Shown: one piece after another, positions 1 to 9,049 of the stretch
Layout of the letters: each line of letters starts with the position of its first letter
Position numbering within the stretch: position 1 is the first letter of the stretch
Assembly: GCA_049840815.1 (NCBI GenBank)
Contig: JASGJI010000011.1
Coordinates: 124,001-188,000, forward strand
Direction: 5' to 3'
From: JASGDN01 sp049840815
Lineage (GTDB): Bacteria; Chloroflexota; Chloroflexia; Thermomicrobiales; UBA6265
Length of the DNA stretch: 64,000 bases
Notes under the pieces: model-generated
Database searches by the model: none
Told to the model about the DNA's origin: nothing
Seen by the model: the letters and a program-made list of their open reading frames with translations, nothing else
Program-made: the position numbers and the translations under genes

Positions 1-5
1 AACCG

Positions 6-71
6 GTCCCTCGACGGCACTGGTCAGTTCACGGGATGTCCTCGAAGCCACCGTGCCGCTCGGGATGACAC
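6..71 (+). repeat. Partial copy of a dispersed CTCGGGATGACA-type repeat
   Basis: The first bases carry CCCTCGACG near one end and GCTCGGGATGACAC at the other. The same two boxes, at similar spacing, occur twice in opposite orientation at 33878-34067. The element may be cut by the window edge. It precedes the dehydratase gene and has no coding potential that I trust. Confidence 0.45.
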
Positions 72-233
72 CGATCATGCCCATCCAGATGCGACTGGCT
101 CACCTCGCCCGTTGCCGGAACCGCACCCGCGCCGTACGATGCCGCCACCGTATCCATCCACCTCCCGGAGCCCCATCGGCGCCGGGATCGGCATCGTCGC
201 CGGCAGCGCATCCAGTGAAGGGATCACCGCATC

Positions 234-1436
234 GTGAGCGCATCGGACACCTCGCTTCTCGACACCCCCGCCGCGCCGGGATCACTCCGTATCACCAACG
301 TCACCGTCACCGCCATCAAGCCCGAACCGGAGGAGACCGCGAAGCCGAAATCCTGGCTCTCCGAATCCGTCGTCGCCAACCCCATGTCCATCTACCCCGA
401 GTACAAGGCCCGCCGGTCGTCGTGGACCGCGCAGTTCGGACCGGAACTCGTGGTGCGCATCCAGACGGAGGACGGCATCGAGGGCATCGGCTGCGCCATC
501 CCTGGCGGCGCACGCGCCATCGTGGAGGATCACTTCCGGCATCTGCTGATCGGCCAGTCCGCATTCGATATCGAGAAGCTGTGGGACCAGATGTTCAAGG
601 CCTCCCTCCCGTATGGACGGAAGGGGCTGGCGATCATGGCGATCAGCGGGGTGGATGTCGCCCTGTGGGACATCGTCGGCAAGGCGCTCGGACAACCGGT
701 CTGGAAGCTCCTCGGTGGCGCGACGAAGGAGGCGCTGCCCGTCTATTCGACCGGCAACGACGTCGGGTTCTACCGCCAGCTCGGGTTCCGCGGCTTCAAG
801 CTCGCCATGCCCTACGGTCCCGCCGATGGCTGGGACGGCCTGAAAAAGAACGTCGAGCTGATCGAGCACGCGCGGGAGCTGGTCGGACCGGACAGCGAGA
901 TCATGCTCGATTGCTACATGGCGTGGAACGTCGACTACACCCTGCGCATGAGCCGCCTCGCGGAGCCATATCGCATTCGCTGGATCGAGGAATGCCTGCC
1001 GCCGGACGACTTCGAGGGCTACGCCGAACTCACCGCGAAGTCGCAGATTCCGGTCGCGACTGGCGAGCACGAGTACACGCGCTGGGGATTCAAGGAACTG
1101 ATCGCCCGCCGCTGCTGCCACATCCTGCAACCGGACCTCGCGTGGGTCGGCGGCATCACGGAGGCGAAGAAGATCGCAGCGATGGCGTCCGCCTGGGGCC
1201 TTGACGTGATCCCGCACGCGGGTGGCCTGCATCCATGGTCGTTGCACTTCATGTACTCGACCGTGAACTGCCCGCAGGCCGAATGGGTCGTGGTCGGGAA
1301 CGCGGGTGAGGATGACCCGATCCGCCCGCTCTTCCCCTACATGATCGGCGCGCCGCTGCCGAAGGATGGCTTCATCCGCCCGACCGATACGCCGGGTATC
1401 GGCATCGCGCTGGACGAGACCCTGCTCGAAGGCTGA
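234..1436 (+). CDS. rhmD: L-rhamnonate dehydratase-like enolase-superfamily protein
   Basis: 400-residue member of the mandelate racemase/enolase superfamily, closest by motif to L-rhamnonate dehydratase, which dehydrates L-rhamnonate to 2-keto-3-deoxy-L-rhamnonate with Mg2+. An N-terminal capping domain (about 15-135) is followed by a TIM barrel. The three metal ligands are visible as Asp in IMLDCY (about 226), Glu in WIEECLP (about 251) and Glu in ATGEHEY (about 279). The His that follows the last Glu, and His in VIPHAGG (about 326), fit the RhmD catalytic set rather than generic MR family members. The start is GTG with GAAGGG upstream. It stands alone and ends at a strong terminator. Sugar-acid genes with which it could cooperate lie about 30 kb away (31-39 kb). 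Substrate is inferred; another 6-deoxy-aldonate is possible. Confidence 0.8.
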   Translation: MSASDTSLLDTPAAPGSLRITNVTVTAIKPEPEETAKPKSWLSESVVANPMSIYPEYKARRSSWTAQFGPELVVRIQTEDGIEGIGCAIPGGARAIVEDHFRHLLIGQSAFDIEKLWDQMFKASLPYGRKGLAIMAISGVDVALWDIVGKALGQPVWKLLGGATKEALPVYSTGNDVGFYRQLGFRGFKLAMPYGPADGWDGLKKNVELIEHARELVGPDSEIMLDCYMAWNVDYTLRMSRLAEPYRIRWIEECLPPDDFEGYAELTAKSQIPVATGEHEYTRWGFKELIARRCCHILQPDLAWVGGITEAKKIAAMASAWGLDVIPHAGGLHPWSLHFMYSTVNCPQAEWVVVGNAGEDDPIRPLFPYMIGAPLPKDGFIRPTDTPGIGIALDETLLEG

Positions 1437-1461
1437 TCCCCGCTTGCGCTGGGAGACGCCG

Positions 1462-1493
1462 CGAGGCCGCCGGAATCGATTCCGGCGGCCTCG
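1462..1493. terminator. Perfect 32-bp palindrome, likely bidirectional terminator
   Basis: A perfect palindrome centred on ATCGAT with a GC-rich stem follows the dehydratase stop by 25 bases and is followed on the top strand by a T-rich stretch (TCGTTGT). It also lies downstream of the leftward membrane-protein gene. Confidence 0.75.
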
Positions 1494-1596
1494 TCGTTGT
1501 CGAAATACGATGTGCCGTGGCGACGCCCTCACACCTCGTAGATGGGGCCATTGTGGCCGCCTCCACGGACTGCGTGAACAGGTATCGGCGGGGATC

Positions 1597-1806
1597 CTAC
1601 GTGACCGGGCGCAGGTGATCGTTCAGGAACTGGCCGTCCAGCGCCATGAAGAAGATCGCCAGCAACGTAATCACCGCGATCACGCCAAGCAGCACCACGA
1701 AGAAGAGGATATTCGCGAACCCCTTGCCACCCAGCTCGGAATTGTCACGCGCATCCTCGCCAATGTGGCCAAGCAGCGACAGCATCAGGAACAATCGAAG
1801 AAACAC
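1597..1806 (-). CDS. Small single-pass membrane protein, unknown function
   Basis: About 69 residues if translation starts at the GTG with a GGGGG box just upstream; an ATG start at 1881 would add 25 residues. The sequence has a hydrophobic start (FLRLFLMLSLLG), a short polar loop with GEDARDN, and a clear membrane helix (ILFFVVLLGVIAVITLLAIF) before a polar tail DGQFLNDHLRP. I do not recognise a family. It lies downstream of the YggT gene on the same strand, about 220 bp apart, so a shared envelope role is possible but unproven. Confidence 0.5.
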   Translation of the reverse strand: MFLRLFLMLSLLGHIGEDARDNSELGGKGFANILFFVVLLGVIAVITLLAIFFMALDGQFLNDHLRPVT

Positions 1807-2025
1807 CCTACGCCCCCATCCTGCGTCGATCGTCAACGCGGCTCCCCACCGCTTCCCGATCGCCCAATCGTGTCGAATCATGGTCGTGGTCCGAGTGGTG
1901 TGGTCGATGCTGAAGCATGCCATCATCGAAATCCACTCCGGAGTATGCAGAGACTGTACGGGATACCGCCCACCCCGTCCAGAGGCGCACACGGGAACGG
2001 GTGCCCGTATGCGCCTGTCGGTGAA

Positions 2026-2286
2026 TCAGAACGAACTGACGATCAGTCGCGACAGAACCTGGATGAGGATGATGGCGATGAAGATCGAGAAGTCGAACAT
2101 CCCCGTATTGGGCATCAGCTGTCGGATCGGCTGGAGGATCGGCTCGGTCGCGGAATAGAGCGCCCGGCTGATGCTCCAGGTGAAGCCGGGATCGACCCAC
2201 GAAATGAGGGCGCGCCCCAGCAACAGGAAGCTGAAGATGTTCAGGATCCAGAGAAGAATACTGACGATATCCACGAACGCATCCAC
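2026..2286 (-). CDS. YggT family membrane protein
   Basis: 86 residues with two membrane helices (about 5-28 and 62-84) joined by the family loop: RALISWVDPG followed by PILQPIRQLMPNTG and DFSIFIAIILIQVL. YggT/Ycf19 proteins sit in the cytoplasmic membrane and have been linked to osmotic shock tolerance and cell division; in many genomes they are near sepF or the proC/yggS cluster, none of which is present here. The start codon is GTG. Length is typical of a single-module YggT protein. Confidence 0.85.
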   Translation of the reverse strand: MDAFVDIVSILLWILNIFSFLLLGRALISWVDPGFTWSISRALYSATEPILQPIRQLMPNTGMFDFSIFIAIILIQVLSRLIVSSF

Positions 2287-2510
2287 CTGACCTACGCGGG
2301 AACGGTTCCGGTGTCGTGGAGCGGACGTCGCTCACCGCTTCCCATAATCAAAGTATACCGAAGGCGTCGGCCCTCGCCTCTTGCCAATTCTTCTCAAGAA
2401 GCCGAAACTCCCATCACGACACGCGCCCTAACGCCTGCGCCACCAGCCGCGGCCCATCGCCGCCGATGGCAGCGCTCGCCGCACCTCGCACTCGCCTTCC
2501 GGGAGGCCCC

Positions 2511-4253
2511 ATGACCACACCCACCGACAAGGACAACGCCCAGCCCGCCCACGACATGCGCTTCAACTCGAAGACACTCTACGACGGACCCAGCCGCGCC
2601 GGAGCCCGCTCCATGATGAAGGGCACCGGATTCAGCGACGAGGATCTGAAGAAGCCCATCATCGGCATCGCGAACACCTGGATCGAGACGATGCCCTGCA
2701 ACTTCAACCTCCGCCGCCTGGCGAAGGCCGTGAAGGCCGGTGTCCGCGCCGCCGGTGGCACCCCCATGGAGTTCAACACCGTCGCCATCTCCGACGGGGT
2801 GACAATGGGCACCGAGGGCATGAAGACCTCGCTCGTCTCCCGCGAGGTGATCGCCGATTCGGTGGAGCTGGTCGGGCGTGGCCACATGTTCGATGGCATC
2901 ATCGCGCTCGGTGCCTGCGACAAGACCCTCCCCGGCCTCTCGATGGCGCTGGCCCGCCTGAACGTGCCGAGCCTCATCATCTACGGCGGCACCATCATGC
3001 CAGGCTACTGGCGTGGACAGGAAGTGACCGTCCAGACCGTCTACGAGCAGATCGGCGCCCTGGCGGCGGGCAAGATCACGGAAGAGGACCTGAAGTCGCT
3101 GGAGGATGTCGCCTGCCCCGGCGCGGGTGCCTGCGGCGGCCAGTTCACGGCGAACACGATGGCAATGGCGATGGAATTCATCGGCCTCTCGCCGCTCGGA
3201 TCGGCCTCCGCGCCCGCCGTCGATGCCCGCAAGGAGCAGATCGGCGAGCAGGCCGGCGAGTTGATCATGGATCTGTTGCGCAAGAACATCCGGCCGCTGG
3301 ACATCCTGACGCGGGAGGCGTTCGACAACGCCATCGCCGGGGTCGCGGCCAGCGGCGGCTCCACCAATGCCGTACTGCACCTCCTCGCCCTCGCGCGGGA
3401 GGCCGGCGTCCCGCTGACGATCGACGAGTTCGATGCCGTTTCCCGCCGCACGCCGCTGATCACGAACCTGATGCCGAGCGGCAAGTACGCCGCCGCCGAC
3501 CTCGACAAGGCGGGCGGCACGCAACTCGTCGCCCAGCGCCTGATCGAGGCGGGATACCTGAACGGCTCGCTGATCACGGCATCCGGCACCACCATCGGCG
3601 AGGAGGCCGCCAAGGCAGTCGAAACCGAGGGGCAGGACGTAGTCCGTACCTTCGACGACCCGATCAAGAAGAGCGGCGGCATCCACATCCTGAAGGGGAA
3701 TCTCGCCCCGGATGGCGCGGTGGTGAAGCTCTTCGGCTACGAGCGGACCTACCATCGCGGTCCGGCCCGCGTCTTCGATTCCGCCGAGGCCGCCGCGGAC
3801 GCCGTGCTGCACAGCCAAATCGTCGATAACGACGTGGTGGTGATCCGCTACGAGGGGCCGAAGGGAGGCCCCGGCATGCAGGAGATGCTCGGCATCACGG
3901 CGGCCCTGATGGGCCAGGGCCTCGGGCAGACCGTTGCCCTCATCACGGATGGCCGCTTCTCCGGCGCGACCCGTGGCGTCATGGTCGGGCATGTCGCCCC
4001 GGAAGCGCAGGTTGGTGGCCCGATCGCCGCCCTGAAGGAAGGCGACATCATCGTGCTGGATGTCGATAACCGCGGCCTGAACGTGGAGCTCCCCGACGAC
4101 GAGATCGCCGCCCGCCTCCGCGACTGGACGCCGCCGATGCCGCACTACACCTCCGGCGTGCTCGCGAAGTACGCGGCGACGGTCAGCCAGGCGAACGAAG
4201 GCGCGATCACCCGCGTCGACCTGCTCGACGTGCAGGGATTACGTCCGCGCTAG
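2511..4253 (+). CDS. ilvD: Dihydroxy-acid dehydratase
   Basis: 580-residue IlvD/Edd family dehydratase that converts 2,3-dihydroxy-isovalerate and 2,3-dihydroxy-3-methylvalerate to the 2-keto acids in valine and isoleucine synthesis. The iron-sulfur cysteines are in GACDKTLPG (about 138) and CPGAGACGGQF (about 201-207). Other family blocks are GTEGMKTSLVSREVIADS, GPKGGPGMQEM and GRFSGATRG near the C terminus. I chose the ATG with GGGAGG immediately upstream; the open frame extends further back but without conserved sequence. It is monocistronic, flanked by a divergent YggT gene and a downstream terminator. No other branched-chain amino acid gene is in the window. Confidence 0.97.
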   Translation: MTTPTDKDNAQPAHDMRFNSKTLYDGPSRAGARSMMKGTGFSDEDLKKPIIGIANTWIETMPCNFNLRRLAKAVKAGVRAAGGTPMEFNTVAISDGVTMGTEGMKTSLVSREVIADSVELVGRGHMFDGIIALGACDKTLPGLSMALARLNVPSLIIYGGTIMPGYWRGQEVTVQTVYEQIGALAAGKITEEDLKSLEDVACPGAGACGGQFTANTMAMAMEFIGLSPLGSASAPAVDARKEQIGEQAGELIMDLLRKNIRPLDILTREAFDNAIAGVAASGGSTNAVLHLLALAREAGVPLTIDEFDAVSRRTPLITNLMPSGKYAAADLDKAGGTQLVAQRLIEAGYLNGSLITASGTTIGEEAAKAVETEGQDVVRTFDDPIKKSGGIHILKGNLAPDGAVVKLFGYERTYHRGPARVFDSAEAAADAVLHSQIVDNDVVVIRYEGPKGGPGMQEMLGITAALMGQGLGQTVALITDGRFSGATRGVMVGHVAPEAQVGGPIAALKEGDIIVLDVDNRGLNVELPDDEIAARLRDWTPPMPHYTSGVLAKYAATVSQANEGAITRVDLLDVQGLRPR

Positions 4254-4278
4254 CCACATCCGCTCGCGACCTCTGCGA

Positions 4279-4320
4279 GAAGTCCCCCGACCGAAACGAG
4301 TCGGGGGACTTCTTCGTTCT
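4279..4320 (+). terminator. Rho-independent terminator of ilvD
   Basis: 12-bp perfect stem (GAAGTCCCCCGA with its complement), 10-nt loop, then TTCGTTCT, starting 25 bases after the ilvD stop. Confidence 0.85.
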
Positions 4321-4469
4321 GGATGCGTGTTATCTTGACCTGCATCCATCGCGTCCCGTACAAACAGGGTGTGCCTGTAGACGGTCGATCGTCTTGTAGG
4401 CAAGGGACCACGATCGTCGCCAATCGCTCGCCCGTCCCGACGGGCCGGCATCGTAGAGAGGTCATATCT

Positions 4470-5150
4470 GTGGATCCGAATCGCTTCGACAGCATCTCCC
4501 GCGCCTTCTCGTCCCGCTTCTCCCGCCGTTCCGCCGTCAAGGCCGGGGGCGTCGGCGTTGCCGCAGCCATGGCCATGTCCGTCGGTCTCGGCTCGTCCAG
4601 CGCTGTCGTCGCGGCAGCCCAGACCAGCACCCCGTACTCCACCATCCGCAAGTACGTGCTTACCGAGACGAGCGATGCCGCCGTACAGGCGCTGAACACC
4701 GGCTACCTGCCGCAGTTGCAGCAGCAGGCTGGCTTCCTTGCCTACACCGTCGTCACGTCCGACCCGAACACCCTGACCTCGGTCTCCGTCTTCGACAGCG
4801 AGGCGGACTTCTCCGCCGCCGAATCGGCGCTCTCTGGCTGGGTGTCGCAGAACCTCGCCTCCCTGCTGCCAGCAGCCACGGAGAGCACGCAGGGCAATGC
4901 GGTGATCTTCGCAGTGAACACCGAGACGATCTGCGGCCCCGCGCCAACCCCGACTCCCACCGCGACGCCCGCCACCCCGGTTGCCTGCACCGGCATTGGC
5001 TGCATCTGTAACGGCGGCGTCGAGGGCGCCTGCGATGAAGGGCTCGTCTGCTGCCAGAGCCAGATGGGCGGCGGTTCCGTTCCGGGTGGCCAGGGCATGT
5101 GCGCCGCCGAAGACGCCTGCGGCGACGGCGAGGCGACTCCGGTCGCGTAA
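4470..5150 (+). CDS. Secreted cysteine-rich protein with antibiotic-monooxygenase-like domain
   Basis: 226 residues from a GTG start with GAGAGG just upstream. The N terminus carries a Tat-like signal (SRRSAVKAGG then an Ala-rich hydrophobic stretch to VVAAAQT, about 25-55). Residues about 60-145 resemble a dimeric alpha-beta barrel of the ABM type (Y..IRKYVLT... GYLPQLQQQAGFLAYTVV... VSVFDSEADF). A Thr/Pro linker follows, then a tail of about 55 residues with nine cysteines (spacing C-T-G-I-G-C-I-C, then C...C-C, then C....C). The tail probably forms disulfides outside the cell. No partner gene is evident; it is closed by a perfect hairpin. Function is unknown; heme or quinone-like ligands are known for some ABM proteins, but nothing here proves that. 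Confidence 0.7.
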   Translation: MDPNRFDSISRAFSSRFSRRSAVKAGGVGVAAAMAMSVGLGSSSAVVAAAQTSTPYSTIRKYVLTETSDAAVQALNTGYLPQLQQQAGFLAYTVVTSDPNTLTSVSVFDSEADFSAAESALSGWVSQNLASLLPAATESTQGNAVIFAVNTETICGPAPTPTPTATPATPVACTGIGCICNGGVEGACDEGLVCCQSQMGGGSVPGGQGMCAAEDACGDGEATPVA

Positions 5151-5184
5151 TCCCGAACGCGTCCACTGCGAGCAACGCACAGCG

Positions 5185-5224
5185 AGAGAACCGGGGGATC
5201 GAGTGATCCCCCGGTTCTCTCTGT
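5185..5224 (+). terminator. Perfect 16-bp stem terminator
   Basis: AGAGAACCGGGGGATC pairs completely with its complement across a GAGT loop, followed by CTGTCTC. It closes the cysteine-rich protein gene. Confidence 0.88.
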
Positions 5225-5254
5225 CTCATCCGCATCCGACGCCAGGAGGATTCC

Positions 5255-5427
5255 CCTACAGCTGAGTTCGAAAGAGTTGCCGTCCTCCGTAGCGGGTCAG
5301 CTCGTCTGACCCATCCGGCGAAGCCGGATATCCCGGAACGGTTGCTGAACCCAGGATTGGCCTTCGGCCAATGGCGAACCACCAGACCAGCTGGTGGTTC
5401 GCCGCTACGGGTTCGAACTGGGCTCTA
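5255..5427 (+). repeat. ~170-bp BIME-like palindromic repeat, copy 1
   Basis: This non-coding block recurs in inverted orientation at 12291-12457 with about 90 percent identity by eye and one 6-base gap. It contains four nested hairpins: GGGTCAG/CTGACCC (5295-5312), ATCCGGC/GCCGGAT, ATTGGCC/GGCCAAT and GAACCACCA/TGGTGGTTC. Both outer hairpins are preceded, reading inward, by GTAG, and the ends carry AGTTCGAA and its complement. It lies directly after a terminator, in the interval between two convergent genes. Confidence 0.85.
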
Positions 5428-5491
5428 TGCGGCCAGCAGGTGGGATGCGGTCACGAGGGGAGAGAGCGGCATCCGCACCGATCAAGAACGA

Positions 5492-5821
5492 TCAGGAAGC
5501 AGACGCAATCGCCACCACCAACAGGGCGAGCAGGAAGACGACGCCAAGCATCATCCAGGTCGCGACCTCACCGTGCTCATCCCCGAGGGGAATCGCGACG
5601 GCATCCGCGTCCGCCACGATGGGAGCCTTCACGTCCTTGCGGGCGGGGGATGGCGTTGCCTTGCGCTCCACCACGACGGCCTGATCGACCTTCTCGACGA
5701 CCGGCGCGGTGGCTGGGGCTTCGGCCGCCGAGGCAGCGGACGCCTGGCGTTTGGCCTTGGCGGCGGCTCGGCGATCGCGCTCACGTTGCGCGGCGGTCCG
5801 GTTGGACGAATTGCTGCTCAT
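5492..5821 (-). CDS. Small Ala-rich protein with C-terminal membrane anchor
   Basis: 109 residues from an ATG preceded by GAGGAG. The first ~45 residues are basic and Ala-rich (RTAAQRERDRRAAAKAKRQA), likely helical or disordered; then comes an acidic linker and one membrane helix at the C terminus (WMMLGVVFLLALLVVAIA, about 88-107). This is a tail-anchored layout with the basic part in the cytoplasm. I do not recognise a family. It lies 147 bp downstream of the HD-domain gene on the same strand. Confidence 0.65.
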   Translation of the reverse strand: MSSNSSNRTAAQRERDRRAAAKAKRQASAASAAEAPATAPVVEKVDQAVVVERKATPSPARKDVKAPIVADADAVAIPLGDEHGEVATWMMLGVVFLLALLVVAIASAS

Positions 5822-5968
5822 GTTCGCGAACTCCTCTTCACCACGAGTCGACTGTGCCGTCCGGAAGCGCTGACTGGACGCGTAGGGACGATCCCCGCAG
5901 CGGCTATCACGAAGATCGCCCCGACAAGACAAACGCTCGTTGCGGACGACCCCTCTTCCAACCGCACC

Positions 5969-7408
5969 CTAGAACGCGCCGCCGAGGAGCGGGTAGATCA
6001 ATTGCTCCCACCGGTCGGCAACCACCTCGCGATAGCGTTCCTCGGTCACGATCCGGATCAGGCGGCGATGTTCCTCGTAACGCTTGAAATCATCATCGGC
6101 CAACCCCACCACCTCTTGCCAGGTCATCATCGGATGATACCCGACGGGCGGGCGCTGAAACTGCACCCAGACATCGGTCTTCCACTTCTCCGGCTTGGGG
6201 ATGTCGATCAGGATCGCCGTATCCGGCACCGCCTCACCCAGCATTGTGGCGAGTCCCCGACAGAGATCGAGTTCCACCGACCGCCGCGCGACCGGATCGA
6301 ACCAGAGGTTGCCAAGCCGCGCATACAACTCGAAGGCACGGGCGCTCACCTCCACGGCCCGCTTGTGCATGCGACGGTCCGCCAGCGCATCCGCCAGGCG
6401 ACGGGTGGCGTCCGGCATTTCCGGCGCCCGCATGAAGGCCATCAACGTCGCGTCGTCATGGGCGGTGAGGTTCGTGGACGTGATCGCCCCAGCCACCAGC
6501 GCTTCCTGGACTGCTCGCAGGAGCATGATCATGCAGGCACGATTGGTGTGGTGCCAGTAGACGTTGTCGAACATCTCCTGCCGCGCGTTGATGAGCGAGT
6601 GAAGCGGGCTGATTCCCTTCTCCGTCACCGCCACCCGCGTGCGCGTCGAGGTCGGACCGCCCTTGCCGCGCCCCCGGCGGGCGGGGGGCGTTCCCATTGG
6701 CGAAGGCACCGGCAGCGAGGCCTGCAACGTCTCCGGCACATCCGCGAAGGTAAGCGCCCCAAGCAACCGCCGGGCATCGACACCGCCGTACGGCACGCTG
6801 CAGGCGTGCGCATCACGCGGCAGGTAGTCGAGCTTGTCCATGTCCAGTGTGCCGGAGAGCAGCCCCCGCAGGACGCGATCGGCCTCCGGCAGCTCGTCCC
6901 GCCCGGCGTGAATCAGCGCCGCGACCCGCGCCGGGTCCACGTCCCAATCGCGCTCCAGCACCAGCGCGATCTCGCCGCGCTCGATCAGTCCCCTCCCCAC
7001 CTCCTCGTGCGTGCGGACTGGCGGCCCCAGTTCCTCGATCGCATGGGAGAACGGGTAGTGGCCGATGTCATGCAGCAACGCCGCCGCGATGGCCGTCCGC
7101 GCATCGCGCACGGAGATCCATGCACCGACCGGCTGCTCCGCGAGATGGGCGATGGCCAGCCGTGTAAGGTGCATCACCCCGATCGAGTGCTCGTAGCGCG
7201 TGTGTTTCGCGCCCGGCCACACCCGCGAAACGAAGCCGAGTTGCTGGATACGATCGAGGCGCAGGAACTCCGGCGTGCTCATCAGGGCGGTCTCCCGCCG
7301 GTTGAGGGGCACGAGATCGTAGAGCGCGTCGCGCACCTCGGTATCGGGATCGCCGAAGATGTCGCGCACGACCGGTGAAATCGACGCCGAAGGATTGACG
7401 GAGGGCAC
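5969..7408 (-). CDS. HD-domain phosphohydrolase (COG1078-like, SAMHD1/dGTPase relatives)
   Basis: 479 residues. The HD-superfamily metal motif is complete: H in HTRYEHSIGV (about 70), the HD pair in LLHDIGHYPFSH (about 110), and the distal D in GTLDMDKLDYLPRDA (about 190). This order and the YDLVPLNRRE N terminus match the family of dGTPase-like hydrolases typified by YwfO and YdhJ, which act on nucleotides or nucleotide-like phosphate esters. The GTG start is chosen for a GGGAG box nine bases upstream; ATG codons at 7465 and 7474 are alternatives. Divergent from proline dehydrogenase, 278 bp apart. The physiological substrate cannot be told from sequence. Confidence 0.85.
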   Translation of the reverse strand: MPSVNPSASISPVVRDIFGDPDTEVRDALYDLVPLNRRETALMSTPEFLRLDRIQQLGFVSRVWPGAKHTRYEHSIGVMHLTRLAIAHLAEQPVGAWISVRDARTAIAAALLHDIGHYPFSHAIEELGPPVRTHEEVGRGLIERGEIALVLERDWDVDPARVAALIHAGRDELPEADRVLRGLLSGTLDMDKLDYLPRDAHACSVPYGGVDARRLLGALTFADVPETLQASLPVPSPMGTPPARRGRGKGGPTSTRTRVAVTEKGISPLHSLINARQEMFDNVYWHHTNRACMIMLLRAVQEALVAGAITSTNLTAHDDATLMAFMRAPEMPDATRRLADALADRRMHKRAVEVSARAFELYARLGNLWFDPVARRSVELDLCRGLATMLGEAVPDTAILIDIPKPEKWKTDVWVQFQRPPVGYHPMMTWQEVVGLADDDFKRYEEHRRLIRIVTEERYREVVADRWEQLIYPLLGGAF

Positions 7409-7685
7409 GAGAACAGGCTCCCAGGTTGCAGCGAACGGGCATCCGGTACGCGGATGGACCCGCATCTTGTGCATGCAGCATACGACGCCTATCCCGGCCC
7501 GCGTCGGCACGACCAGGATTTCCACGCAAGCGCTCCGAATGGTGGATACTGAACGCATCAACGTGAGGCCACGCCTCCCCGGCGTCCTGAAGCCCTCGCA
7601 CCACCCATTTGCCCGGAGCATGCGCACCCCGGCGTCCCCGGACGCCCTGTCCGCGTGTGCCCGTTTCGTTCCGGAGTATCGTCAG

Positions 7686-8603
7686 ATGAGCATCATGCGG
7701 AGCACCGTGCTTGCCGTCGCCGACAACAAGCAGGTCAGTTCATTCTTCCATTCCAGCAAGCTCGCGAAGAGCCTGGTCGATCGCTTCGTCTCCGGCGAAT
7801 CACTGGACGAGGGCCTGAAGGCCGCGTCCGATCTCGCGGCCAAGGGGATCGTCACTACGCTGGACCAGCTCGGCGAGAACGTCTCCACCGCCGAAGAAGC
7901 AACCGCCGCCGTCGCTTCCTACAAGGAGATCCTGCGCCGGATGCATGCCGCGCAGCTGGAGCCCAACATCTCCATCAAGCTGACCATGCTGGGACTCGAT
8001 CTCGGCGAGCAACTGGCGAAGGACAACGTCGCCGCCGTGCTGGAGGTCGCGAAAGAGGTCTCCGGGTTCGTCCGGATCGACATGGAAGGCTCGGCCTACA
8101 CGGATGTCACCATGCGCCTCTTCGAGGAACTGCATGCGCAGTACCCGAGCGAAGTCGGGATCGTGATCCAGACCTACCTGCGCCGCGCGACGGACGATGT
8201 GAAGCGCATGATCGAGATCGGCGCCCGCGTCCGCCTGGTGAAGGGTGCCTACGCCGAGCCGGAGACGGTAGCGTTCACGGATCGCGCCGAGATCGACAGC
8301 AATTACATCCACCTGATGCGGCTGCTGCTGGATGGCGGCACCTTTCCGGCGATCGCCACCCACGATCCTGCGCTGATCGATGCCACCCAGCGCTATGCGA
8401 AAGGCCGGCAGATTCCACTGGATCGCTTCGAGTTCCAGATGCTCTATGGCGTGCGGCAGGACGAGCAGATTCGCCTGCGCAACGAGGGGTATGGCATGCG
8501 TGTCTATGTGCCCTATGGCACCGAGTGGTATCCCTACTTCACGCGACGGATCGCCGAACGACCGGCAAACGCATTCTTCGTCATCCGCCAGCTCTTCGAC
8601 TAG
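7686..8603 (+). CDS. Proline dehydrogenase
   Basis: 305-residue FAD-dependent proline dehydrogenase, catalysing L-proline to 1-pyrroline-5-carboxylate with electrons to the quinone pool. It matches the short monofunctional PRODH form: NISIKLTMLGLDL, RIDMEGSAYTD, IVIQTYLRR, RLVKGAY (about 185) and the terminal YGMRVYVPYG then RRIAERPAN signature (about 268-295) that binds substrate carboxylate. Start ATG with CGGAG ten bases upstream; an ATG at 7695 is possible. The P5C dehydrogenase partner is not in this window. It is followed within 45 bases by a convergent LuxR-type gene. Confidence 0.94.
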   Translation: MSIMRSTVLAVADNKQVSSFFHSSKLAKSLVDRFVSGESLDEGLKAASDLAAKGIVTTLDQLGENVSTAEEATAAVASYKEILRRMHAAQLEPNISIKLTMLGLDLGEQLAKDNVAAVLEVAKEVSGFVRIDMEGSAYTDVTMRLFEELHAQYPSEVGIVIQTYLRRATDDVKRMIEIGARVRLVKGAYAEPETVAFTDRAEIDSNYIHLMRLLLDGGTFPAIATHDPALIDATQRYAKGRQIPLDRFEFQMLYGVRQDEQIRLRNEGYGMRVYVPYGTEWYPYFTRRIAERPANAFFVIRQLFD

Positions 8604-8644
8604 CGGCGACGGTCGCGACACTGTCCTGACCCCTGGCGCGCAGG

Positions 8645-9049
8645 TCAGGCCGCGTAGGTTTCATCCAGCGACGATACACGCACCTGCGACGACGCCTCGG
8701 CGAGGTCATCGATATCCTCGCCAAGCGCCTCGTCGCGGGCCTGCTTCTGGACCTGGCGGAGGTGCTTGGCAATCTCGGACGGACTGAGCCCGCCGTCGAT
8801 CAGCCCCAGGATGTAGCAGGCGAGCGATGTACGGATCGGTTGGCGAGAATTGCCGCCCAACGCCGCATGCAGTGCCCGGATCGCCTGCTTGTGGTGGTTC
8901 TTGACGGTCCAGATGCTCAGGCCGAGCTTTTCGGAGATTTCCTGATACGTCAGTCCGTAGGCCTGCAAGCGCAGGACCTGACGCTGACGGCGAGTGAGAT
9001 TCGTACTCCGATCGGGCCCCTGCGCGACAGGATGCGAGTGTGTGGTCAT
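8645..9049 (-). CDS. LuxR-type HTH transcriptional regulator without receiver domain
   Basis: 134 residues. Residues 18-62 form a GerE/LuxR helix-turn-helix: LTRRQRQVLRLQAYGLTY, then QEISEKLGLSIWTVKNHHKQ. There is no receiver, PAS or autoinducer domain, so it is a stand-alone DNA-binding protein. The C-terminal half (SLACYILGLIDGGLSPSE, LRQVQKQARDE) looks helical, and includes a second SPSEIAKHL segment resembling a recognition helix. ATG with GGAGG ten bases upstream. Divergent from the YkvA gene across 323 bp, which makes that interval a likely control region. Target unknown. Confidence 0.8.
   Translation of the reverse strand: MTTHSHPVAQGPDRSTNLTRRQRQVLRLQAYGLTYQEISEKLGLSIWTVKNHHKQAIRALHAALGGNSRQPIRTSLACYILGLIDGGLSPSEIAKHLRQVQKQARDEALGEDIDDLAEASSQVRVSSLDETYAA

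Noticed and set aside
2394..4145. Long antisense frame across ilvD
   Set aside because: No motif, no ribosome binding site, and full overlap with a clearly conserved enzyme.
5342..5480. Open frame start across the 170-bp repeat
   Set aside because: Frame runs through nested palindromes and into the antisense of the HD phosphohydrolase; not coding.
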